The translations under genes and the position numbers were made by a program. Under the pieces are notes generated by a model. It did not search any database. It was not told where the DNA came from and saw only the letters and a list, made by a program, of their open reading frames with translations. A stretch of DNA of 64,000 bases. It comes from CAYPEL01 sp036479985. GTDB taxonomy: Bacteria; Pseudomonadota; Gammaproteobacteria; DSM-19610. The stretch is taken from assembly GCA_965224815.1 (NCBI GenBank), contig CBDDAF010000003.1, positions 2,170,001 through 2,234,000 of the forward strand. Direction: 5' to 3'. Of the stretch, positions 17,400 through 24,382 are shown piece by piece; position 1 is the stretch's first letter; every line of letters begins with the position of its first letter.

Positions 17400-17640
17400 T
17401 TAAGGAACTTCTGATTAATTAGTGCCTGTTCATAAAACACCGGTATTTTTCTCGCAAAGGCGCAAAGCACGCTAAGACAGACTATTAAAACGATGAGTTA
17501 CTACTTTGCGTGCTCTGCGTCTTTGCGAGAGTATATTGTTTATGGATGGACACCGCAGCCCCATCGCGGCTAAAGCCGCTCCTACAGCATTTGTACAATT
17601 CACTATGACTAGATGTTCAAATTAATCAGCGCTTCCCTGG
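17400..17640. repeat. Composite intergenic element (copy 5) carrying a nested inverted repeat
   Basis: A 241 bp stretch between algC and argB is bounded by inverted ends GGAACTTCTGATTAATT (17404-17420) and AATTAATCAGCGCTTCCC (17620-17637). Inside lie the CGCAAAG-type palindrome (17451-17531) and a single GTAG arm, ATCGCGGCTAAAGCCGC plus TCCTACAG (17563-17587). The right-hand part repeats, inverted, the left flank of copy 4. The gap 17393-17713 contains no gene; this element fills most of it. Confidence 0.7.
17451..17531. repeat. Large inverted repeat of CGCAAAG-like units (copy B)
   Basis: The left arm begins CTCGCAAAGGCGCAAAGCAC. The right arm ends CTCTGCGTCTTTGCGAGAG and is its imperfect inverse, around about 25 bp. 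Same family as 10426-10505 and 20073-20302, here nested inside a longer element. Confidence 0.8.
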
Positions 17641-17713
17641 TAAAAGTATTTCCAATACAGGCCTGATTTTTGGTATGTTTCAATACTGATCTGATTTTTC
17701 ACGAGGTTATCCA

Positions 17714-18607
17714 ATGAGTCTTGATTCGCAGGCCGCCATGCGGGTTGCCCAGGTGTTGAGTGAGGGTTTGCCTTACATTCAGCGTTTTCGTGGACGTACC
17801 GTGGTCGTCAAGTACGGCGGGAATGCCATGGTGGATGAAACCCTTAAAAGCAGTTTTGCCCGGGATATTGTTTTGATGCGTCTGGTAGGTATCAATCCTG
17901 TGGTGGTGCATGGTGGTGGCCCGCAGATTGGCAAGGTGCTGGAAAAGGTGGGCAAGGAAAGCACCTTTGTAGAAGGTATGCGTGTTACCGACAAAGAAAC
18001 CATGGACATTGTGGAAATGGTGCTGGGCGGGTTGGTTAACAAGGAAATTGTTAATCTGATTACCAGTCATGGTGGCCGTGCAGTCGGGTTGACGGGTAAG
18101 GATGGAAACCTGATACGGGCACGCAAACTGACCATTAGCCGTGATACTGAAGGCATGGATGCGCCGGAGATAATCGATATTGGCCACGTCGGTGAGGTAG
18201 ACAGTATTGATACCTCAGTGCTGGATATGATGTTGTCGGGTGGGTTTATCCCGGTTATTGCACCGATTGGTGTGGGCAGTGATGGGCATTCCTATAACAT
18301 CAATGCAGATCTGGTGGCTGGAAAAATGGCCGAGGTGTTAGGTGCGGAGAAACTGATCCTGCTGACCAATACGCCGGGTCTGTTAGACAAAGATGGAAAC
18401 TTGTTGACCGGTGTAGATGCCGGAAAGATCGAAAGCCTGTTTGAAGATGGCACTATCCAGGGGGGCATGAAACCTAAAATTCGTTGTGCGTTGTCAGCCG
18501 TCCAATCCGGTGTCAATGCTGCGCATATTATCGATGGCAGGGTTCAACATGGTGTACTGGTAGAGCTGTTTACGGATGAAGGGGTAGGGACGCTGATTCG
18601 CGGTTGA
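17714..18607 (+). CDS. argB: Acetylglutamate kinase
   Basis: The 297-residue amino acid kinase phosphorylates N-acetylglutamate, the second step of arginine synthesis. The N-terminal nucleotide-binding segment VVVKYGGNAM, the VVHGGGPQIG motif and the C-terminal GGMKPKIRC region are typical. The N-terminal extension of about 25 residues with a hydrophobic helix is characteristic of the arginine-inhibited hexameric type, so feedback control by arginine is likely. GAGG lies eight bases before the ATG. Its last 38 bases overlap the end of the convergent gene. Confidence 0.96.
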   Translation: MSLDSQAAMRVAQVLSEGLPYIQRFRGRTVVVKYGGNAMVDETLKSSFARDIVLMRLVGINPVVVHGGGPQIGKVLEKVGKESTFVEGMRVTDKETMDIVEMVLGGLVNKEIVNLITSHGGRAVGLTGKDGNLIRARKLTISRDTEGMDAPEIIDIGHVGEVDSIDTSVLDMMLSGGFIPVIAPIGVGSDGHSYNINADLVAGKMAEVLGAEKLILLTNTPGLLDKDGNLLTGVDAGKIESLFEDGTIQGGMKPKIRCALSAVQSGVNAAHIIDGRVQHGVLVELFTDEGVGTLIRG

Positions 18608-19262
18608 CTACTTTTTCGTCAACGGTATTGACCGATTTTAATTCCCGGAAACGTTTCAGGTCAGATTCGAATTGTTGCCGGACGGCCTGTTGTTCTTCCA
18701 GCCGGTTTGCAATATACCGGTTATTGTATTTAATCTGTGATCTTGCATCGGTGATTTCTTTATACAACGGTTTCGGGATGGGTCTACCCGCCCGCTCCAT
18801 ATTGGCGGCGCGTCGTGTCAGACCGAGCAAACGTTGTTTGGCTTTTTCTGTGCGGGCGCGGGTCAAGCGGACTGCCGCTTCAATGGCGTCGACTTTGCCA
18901 TTACGGGTCATGATCATGTCATCTTCGGTGGTAAAGGTATCTAACAGGACACGGTTATAGGCATTATTTTCATCGCGTAGTCGCTTTTCTTCAGCAGCGG
19001 CTTCAGCTATCCGCCTTTCTTCAGCCAGTTGTTGCTCGGTTTTGGCGGCAGCTCTGGTGTTAACCACAACGCCTTGTTCATTAAGCGTATCTTGCTTGCG
19101 TTTGGCAAATTGGGGAGGAATACGGTCGCCATAGCGAATCTGGCCCGTTTCATCGACCCATTTGTACAGCTTCCCCCCCTGAGCCGGCATCAAGCCGAGG
19201 AGTAAAACCATGAGCAATAGCGGTAATTGCCAGTAGATGTGTTTTGATAAGCCTGTGATCAT
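18570..19262 (-). CDS. DUF4124 domain-containing secreted coiled-coil protein
   Basis: The 230-residue product has an N-terminal hydrophobic signal segment (about 8-29, ending near PAQGG) and then the DUF4124 signature KLYKWVDETGQIRYGDRIPP. The remaining 170 residues are charged and alpha-helical with long runs of E, R, A and K, consistent with a coiled coil. DUF4124 proteins are common in Gammaproteobacteria and have no established function. It should be exported to the periplasm. Its tail overlaps argB antisense by 38 bp, and it diverges from the transporter gene at 19292. Confidence 0.82.
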   Translation of the reverse strand: MITGLSKHIYWQLPLLLMVLLLGLMPAQGGKLYKWVDETGQIRYGDRIPPQFAKRKQDTLNEQGVVVNTRAAAKTEQQLAEERRIAEAAAEEKRLRDENNAYNRVLLDTFTTEDDMIMTRNGKVDAIEAAVRLTRARTEKAKQRLLGLTRRAANMERAGRPIPKPLYKEITDARSQIKYNNRYIANRLEEQQAVRQQFESDLKRFRELKSVNTVDEKVVNRESASLPLHP

Positions 19263-19291
19263 GAAATTAAGTCAGCCTGCCAGTAGTTAGT

Positions 19292-20047
19292 ATGAGTTTT
19301 ACTGAACAGCTCCTGTTGTTTGCTATCTCTTTAATTGCAAATGTATTTTCTGCTTTTTCTGGCGGTGGTGCCGGTTTGATCCAGCTGCCTGCCCTGATCT
19401 TTCTGGGGCTGCCTTTTTCCATCGCGCTGGCAACTCACAAAGTTGCCAGTGTTGCCTTAGGTATCGGCGCTACCTTAAGGCACTTGAGGGAGCGACGCCT
19501 CAATTTACGGTTTGCCGGGCTGATGCTGGTTAGCGGTCTGCCAGGCGTTATATTGGGTGCCCGGCTGATTATCTTCGTTCCTGGCCGGACTGCGGAAATT
19601 GCCCTGGGGTGTTTGACCATGGGATTGGGAATATATTCCATATTGCAGCCAAAACTTGGGCAGGAGAGCCAGCCGAGGCACCGGGAGGGTTCTGGCCTTT
19701 GGCTGGGTGGTGCCGTGCTGTTTGCTATTGGTGTGTTGAATGGGTCGCTGACTTCTGGAACCGGGCTTTTTGTAACCTTATGGCTGGTTCGCTGGTACGG
19801 GTTTGACTATCAGAGGGCGGTTGCCTACACGCTGATTTTGGTGGGTGTGTTCTGGAATGGAACCGGTGCGGTGACGCTGGGATGGATTGCAGAAATTCGC
19901 TGGAGCTGGTTGCCAGCGCTGTTACTGGGTTCACTGCTAGGGGGTTATCTGGGTGCTCATTTGGCTATTCTCAAGGGGAATCGTGGGATAAAGAGAGCCT
20001 ATGAAGTTATTACATTGTTGGTGGGTGTGAAGTTGATTGTTGGTTAG
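19292..20047 (+). CDS. TauE/SafE (TSUP) family membrane permease
   Basis: The 251-residue protein is almost wholly membrane-embedded, with about eight helices. It has the family's two-fold layout: the first half includes FSGGGAGLIQLPALIFLGLP, the second half GTGLFVTLWLVRWYGFDYQRAVAYT. TSUP proteins move small anions, often sulfite or sulfonates, but several are uncharacterised. No sulfur gene lies beside it, so the substrate is open. It is monocistronic, and the gap after it (20048-20337) contains a large inverted repeat and no gene. Confidence 0.88.
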   Translation: MSFTEQLLLFAISLIANVFSAFSGGGAGLIQLPALIFLGLPFSIALATHKVASVALGIGATLRHLRERRLNLRFAGLMLVSGLPGVILGARLIIFVPGRTAEIALGCLTMGLGIYSILQPKLGQESQPRHREGSGLWLGGAVLFAIGVLNGSLTSGTGLFVTLWLVRWYGFDYQRAVAYTLILVGVFWNGTGAVTLGWIAEIRWSWLPALLLGSLLGGYLGAHLAILKGNRGIKRAYEVITLLVGVKLIVG

Positions 20048-20072
20048 CTTTCTTACTGAAAAAGCATAAATT

Positions 20073-20302
20073 CTCTCGCCAAGGCGCAAAGATCGCAAAG
20101 TAAAAAGGCTTGTTTTCTGGTGTTGTAAACAGCGAAGTCTGACTGTCTTTTTGGGATTCTTGGTTTGAATCAGAATTCAGTTCTTATGATTTATTTAGTG
20201 TTGTTCGCGGTTAGGCTAAAATGGCCTGATAACCCGCTTAGTTTAGAGGAATAACTATAAATACTAAATTCTTTCTTGGCGATCTTTGCGTCTTGGCGAG
20301 AG
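20073..20302. repeat. Large inverted repeat of CGCAAAG-like units (copy C, widely spaced arms)
   Basis: The left arm begins CTCTCGCCAAGGCGCAAAG and ends ATCGCAAAG (20073-20100). The right arm, from about 20275 to 20302, ends GCGTCTTGGCGAGAG and is its inverse. The arms enclose about 170 bp with no open reading frame. It lies between convergent genes (TSUP permease and pyrE). Confidence 0.75.
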
Positions 20303-20337
20303 AAATATTTTTACTGAATACACGCCAGGTTAAATAA

Positions 20338-20982
20338 TCAGGTAATACCATATTGATCCCGGTAAACATCTATCGCCTGGAGAGTCTGTTGATAGTCCGG
20401 CCGGGTTGAGATAAAGGTTCGCAGTTCATCCAGGGTAACGATACTGGTAACCTTTAGTTTCAGGTCATTCTCGACTTCCTGAATAGCTGACCGTTCTGCC
20501 TTGCCGCGTTCCTGTCTATCAAGTGCAATCACAACACCCGTTGCAGTAGCACCGGCGGCATTAATAATATCCAGTGATTCACGGATTGCAGTGCCGGCAG
20601 TAATCACATCATCAATTATCAGTACACGGTCCTGTAAGGGCGCGCCGACAAGATTCCCGCCTTCACCGTGATCCTTGGCTTCCTTACGGTTGAAACAATA
20701 AGGGGTATCTACGTTGTGCTGGTCAAATAATGCCACAGCCGTTACGGCTGCAAGCGGGATTCCTTTGTAGGCAGGTCCGAACAGGACGTCGAATTTCATA
20801 CCGGCATCGACGATCGCCTGGGCATAAAATCGGCCAAGTTTTGCCAGTGCGCCACCGGTGTTAAACAGGCCTGCATTGAAGAAATACGGGCTGGTGCGTC
20901 CGGATTTGAGTTTGAATTCGCCAAAACGCAGCACACCGCTATCAATGGCAAATTCTAGAAATTCATGTTTATAGTCTTGCAT
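20338..20982 (-). CDS. pyrE: Orotate phosphoribosyltransferase
   Basis: Using the internal ATG complementary to 20980-20982 gives 214 residues, the normal OPRTase length, starting MQDYKHEFLEFAI. The PRPP-binding motif VLIIDDVITAGT and the FGPAYKGIPLA segment are intact. It joins orotate to PRPP to give OMP in pyrimidine synthesis. It diverges from the exonuclease gene at 21047, the same order as pyrE-crc in Pseudomonas. The other pyrimidine genes of the window are in a separate operon at 30400-34057. Confidence 0.96.
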   Translation of the reverse strand: MQDYKHEFLEFAIDSGVLRFGEFKLKSGRTSPYFFNAGLFNTGGALAKLGRFYAQAIVDAGMKFDVLFGPAYKGIPLAAVTAVALFDQHNVDTPYCFNRKEAKDHGEGGNLVGAPLQDRVLIIDDVITAGTAIRESLDIINAAGATATGVVIALDRQERGKAERSAIQEVENDLKLKVTSIVTLDELRTFISTRPDYQQTLQAIDVYRDQYGIT

Positions 20983-21046
20983 AGGCTTGTCTGTGGTCAG
21001 GATACGGGTTCTGTATGATACACAGGGCTTTGGATCAGGAGAATGC

Positions 21047-21826
21047 ATGCGCATCATTACTGCGAATGTTAATGGTATCCGTGCTGCGGCACGAAAAGGT
21101 TTTTTTAGCTGGATGGTACGTCAGCGGGCGGATGTCATCTGTCTCCAGGAAACCAAGGCGCAGGTGCATCAGCTTGAAGATCCGATATTTTGGCCGCGTG
21201 GTTACCATGCGTATTTTCATGATGCGGAAAAAAAAGGCTACAGTGGTGTGGCTATCTACAGTCGGCATAAACCCGACAAGGTCATTGAGGGCTTAGGTTG
21301 GCCTGATGTGGATGCTGAGGGCCGTTATCTGGAAGTTCGCTTCGGAAAACTCAGTGTGGTCTCGTTGTATATGCATTCCGGTTCTTCCAGTGACGAGCGT
21401 CAACAACTGAAATTCAAGATGCTGGAACGCTTCATGCCTTACCTGAAGAAACTGGCGCGCAGCCGCCGCGAATACATCATCTGCGGTGACTGGAATATTG
21501 CTCACCGCGAGATTGATTTAAAAAACTGGCGCGGTAATCGGAAAAACTCCGGGTTCCTGCCCGAAGAACGTGCCTGGATGGATGAATTGTTTGATAACGC
21601 CGGTTTTGAAGATGCGTTCAGAATTAATGATCCACGGCCGGAGCAATATACCTGGTGGTCAAACCGGGGGCAGGCCTGGGCAAAAAATGTGGGATGGAGA
21701 ATTGATTACCAGGTGGCAACACCGGCAATTGCACAAGGCGTCAGTCGAGCCAGGATATATAAAGACAAGCGCTTTTCTGATCATGCGCCGTTGATCATGG
21801 ATTACGAATACGAGTTGGCCAAATAA
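21047..21826 (+). CDS. xth: Exodeoxyribonuclease III (crc-position homologue with intact catalytic residues)
   Basis: The start at 21047 follows AGGAG by five bases and gives 259 residues. The fold is the exonuclease III / AP endonuclease family. Glu35 in LQETKAQ binds metal, Asp148 and Asn150 in GDWNIAH are catalytic, and Asp245-His246 in SDHAP complete the site. It should cut abasic DNA and degrade 3' ends. The position next to divergent pyrE is that of crc in Pseudomonas. Crc is a related RNA-regulatory protein that has lost nuclease activity. Here the active-site residues are present, so an enzyme is the better reading. Confidence 0.92.
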   Translation: MRIITANVNGIRAAARKGFFSWMVRQRADVICLQETKAQVHQLEDPIFWPRGYHAYFHDAEKKGYSGVAIYSRHKPDKVIEGLGWPDVDAEGRYLEVRFGKLSVVSLYMHSGSSSDERQQLKFKMLERFMPYLKKLARSRREYIICGDWNIAHREIDLKNWRGNRKNSGFLPEERAWMDELFDNAGFEDAFRINDPRPEQYTWWSNRGQAWAKNVGWRIDYQVATPAIAQGVSRARIYKDKRFSDHAPLIMDYEYELAK

Positions 21827-21827
21827 T

Positions 21828-23150
21828 ATGCAAAGCTGGCTTGCAGCATTTGCTGTTTATAAAAACCGGCAGGTTTTGTCGATGCTGTTTCTGGGGTTTT
21901 CGGCTGGTCTGCCGATCCTGCTGGTATACGGTAGCTTGTCAGCCTGGCTGAATGCAGAAGGTGTAGACAAGACTACGATTGGTTTTGTCAGCTGGGTGGC
22001 GCTGGCTTACGGTCTGAAATTTCTCTGGGCACCCTTGGTAGACCGTATGGCTTTACCCTGGCTGACTCGGTTGCTTGGACAACGCCGTGGCTGGATGTTG
22101 TTGGCGCAGGCCGGTGTGATTGCCGGTCTGGTGGCAATGTCTCAGGTAAACCCCACCAGTCAGTTGCAATGGTTGGTGGCTTTCGCGGTATTGACGGCAT
22201 TTTCTTCAGCCACTCAGGACATCACGATTGATGCCTGGCGTATCGAAGCGATAGAAGAGGATATGCAAGGTGCAATGGCAGGCACTTACCAGTTGGGTTA
22301 TCGCATCGGGATGATTCTGGCTAGCAGCATGGCCTTTGTGATTGCCGACATTATTTCCTGGCCGGTGGCTTATCTGGTGATGGCCGCCTTTATGCTGGTG
22401 GGTGTGGTGACAACTTTTGTCATCAGTGAGCCAGACCACTCGGCGCGTAACAGTGAGTGGGAAACAGAAAAAAGCGTGATCAGTCTACTGGAACGAAATC
22501 AACACCTGCCGGAAAAAATCCGTCGGCTTCAAGCCTGGTTTGTCGGTGCAGTGATTTGCCCGTTCGCCGATTTTTTCAATCGTCACGGATGGACAGCTCT
22601 GTTGATATTGTCTTTCGTTGCGGTGTTCCGCATGAGTGACATTACTTTGGGCGTGATGGCATACCCTTTTTATCAGGACATGGGTTACAGCGGTACGGAA
22701 ATTGGTCTGGTCAGTGGCCTTGTTGGCAAGTTTGTAACTATCGCGGGCGCTTTAATCGGTGGTGTATTGGTGGTTCGTTATGGGATCATGAGGATGCTGC
22801 TGGCCAGCGCAATTTTGGTGATTCTGACAAATTTGTTATTTGCCTGGCTGGCAGGTCAAGAACCTTTGGTGGTTTGGCTGATTCTGGTGGTCGGTGCAGA
22901 CAATCTTGCCGGTGGACTAGCTGTTACGGTGTTCATTGCCTATTTGTCGAGTCTGACCAATCGACTGTATACCGCAACACAGTACGCGTTATTCAGTTCC
23001 ATCATGGTGCTGCTGCCAAAATTCATCGGTGGCTTTTCCGGCATGGTGGTCGATGCGAGCAATTACGAAACCTTCTTTTTATATGCGGCTTCTTTAGGCT
23101 TGCCTGCCGTGGTATTGATTTTGGTATTAATAAAAAAAGGGCATAACTAA
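21828..23150 (+). CDS. ampG: AmpG-like MFS permease
   Basis: The 440-residue major facilitator protein has about twelve membrane helices. The N-terminal GFSAGLPILLVYGSLSAWL and the cytoplasmic-loop segment LAYGLKFLWAPLVDR match AmpG, the importer of anhydro-muropeptides for cell-wall recycling. The motif SSATQDITIDAWRIE is also typical. It starts one base after the exonuclease stop, and its own stop overlaps the next start by one base, so 21047-23848 forms a tight operon. In species with AmpC-type beta-lactamase this permease affects induction, but no such gene is seen here. Confidence 0.9.
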   Translation: MQSWLAAFAVYKNRQVLSMLFLGFSAGLPILLVYGSLSAWLNAEGVDKTTIGFVSWVALAYGLKFLWAPLVDRMALPWLTRLLGQRRGWMLLAQAGVIAGLVAMSQVNPTSQLQWLVAFAVLTAFSSATQDITIDAWRIEAIEEDMQGAMAGTYQLGYRIGMILASSMAFVIADIISWPVAYLVMAAFMLVGVVTTFVISEPDHSARNSEWETEKSVISLLERNQHLPEKIRRLQAWFVGAVICPFADFFNRHGWTALLILSFVAVFRMSDITLGVMAYPFYQDMGYSGTEIGLVSGLVGKFVTIAGALIGGVLVVRYGIMRMLLASAILVILTNLLFAWLAGQEPLVVWLILVVGADNLAGGLAVTVFIAYLSSLTNRLYTATQYALFSSIMVLLPKFIGGFSGMVVDASNYETFFLYAASLGLPAVVLILVLIKKGHN

Positions 23151-23848
23151 TGCTCGTCGAAATCAGTTATCTGTCGGCTTTTATTGTTGGTTTACTGGGG
23201 GGTGTGCATTGTGCGGGCATGTGTGGCGGTATTGTTACGGCATTAACCCTGGGGTTACCGGAAAATGAACGTAGTGGATGGCAAGTATTGCCATATTTGC
23301 TCGCGTATAATCTGGCGCGTTTGTGCAGTTATACCCTGGCTGGTGTTCTGATGGGTGGAGTTGGTTGGTTGGCGGTCCATTGGCTGGATTTGCGACAAGT
23401 ACAGCTAGTGTTACAGGCGATTGCCGCTCTGTTTATGATATTGCTAGGGCTGTATTTGGCGGGATGGTGGACAGTATTGAGTCGGCTGGAAAGTGCTGGC
23501 GCTGGAATCTGGAGTAAGATCCAGCCAATGACCCGCCAGTTTATGCCGGTTAAATCGTTGCCGCAGGCATTTGTTATTGGATTGTTATGGGGTTGGCTAC
23601 CCTGTGGTTTAGTGTACAGCGTGTTGGTGTGGTCGATTTCGACCACTGATCCGGTAGCGGGTGGTTTGCTGATGTTGGCTTTTGGTTTGGGAACCTTACC
23701 AACGCTGGTGACATTGGGTGTAATGGCTTCATTCGTATCACGCTATGTTCAGAATCAGAACACCCGCCGGCTGGCGGGTGCGTTGGTGATACTGTTTGGA
23801 GTTATTCAGTTGATAAGAGTTATTAACCCGTATAGAACTGCTGTTTGA
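23150..23848 (+). CDS. TauE/SafE-like (DsbD_2 / UreH-like) membrane protein with HCAGMCGG motif
   Basis: The 232-residue protein has about six membrane helices and two cysteine motifs: HCAGMCGG near residues 20-27 and WLPCGLVYS in the second half. These define the COG2836 group, often annotated as sulfite exporter TauE/SafE but related to DsbD/CcdA and found near cytochrome oxidase or copper-handling genes. The paired cysteines suggest metal or thiol chemistry in the membrane. It is last in the xth-ampG operon, and its tail overlaps the convergent gene by 26 bp. Function remains unproven. Confidence 0.82.
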   Translation: MLVEISYLSAFIVGLLGGVHCAGMCGGIVTALTLGLPENERSGWQVLPYLLAYNLARLCSYTLAGVLMGGVGWLAVHWLDLRQVQLVLQAIAALFMILLGLYLAGWWTVLSRLESAGAGIWSKIQPMTRQFMPVKSLPQAFVIGLLWGWLPCGLVYSVLVWSISTTDPVAGGLLMLAFGLGTLPTLVTLGVMASFVSRYVQNQNTRRLAGALVILFGVIQLIRVINPYRTAV

Positions 23849-24275
23849 AATCAACGGTATAACTGTCTGAACTGCCTTCGGGTGTCACCTCAACTGAAAA
23901 GCGCAGCGTTTCTTCATTAGTTACCGGAAATTCACCAATATAATAAATAGCGTTGTCTTCACGTACTTCTCTTAACTTGATATCCCGGCGTTGGCCAGTT
24001 AGATTTTTTGCCGAAGCTGAAACTTTCGCTGCCACAGGTTTACCGGTTGTGCCCAGCATTTTTGTCAGAATGGCAATATTGATCATGCCGCGATTTTTAC
24101 TGCGCTTAATACCGTATTGTTTGGTAACAGAGGGCGGTAGCTGATCCGTTTTAAGTGCATTGAAATGCACCACAAACTCACCAAAATCCTGTGAATTTTC
24201 CGCCTGTACCAGGCTTGAAGCCAACAGGGCAAAAATAGAGAATAGCAAAGAGGTTATGATTTTTTTCGTGGACAT
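23823..24275 (-). CDS. DUF4426 domain-containing exported protein
   Basis: A 150-residue product with a signal peptide (hydrophobic 9-22, cleavage near VQAEN) and a beta-rich mature part with conserved features of DUF4426: FGEFVVHFNAL, YGIKRSKNRGMINIAIL and EVREDNAIYYIGEFP. Members of this family are periplasmic and of unknown function; in Pseudomonas one lies near metXW. Here it lies between a membrane protein and the dynamin-like gene, so no functional link is evident. The last 26 bases run antisense to the preceding gene. Confidence 0.82.
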   Translation of the reverse strand: MSTKKIITSLLFSIFALLASSLVQAENSQDFGEFVVHFNALKTDQLPPSVTKQYGIKRSKNRGMINIAILTKMLGTTGKPVAAKVSASAKNLTGQRRDIKLREVREDNAIYYIGEFPVTNEETLRFSVEVTPEGSSDSYTVDFKQQFYTG

Positions 24276-24382
24276 CCAGATTCTCCTCAGATCGGGGATA
24301 CTATTAGGATAGACCGCGCGCCTGCTGTCAAGTTGCAGGTTTTATATCGCTGTAGCCTGGGAATGCATCCCCAGGCTACAGG

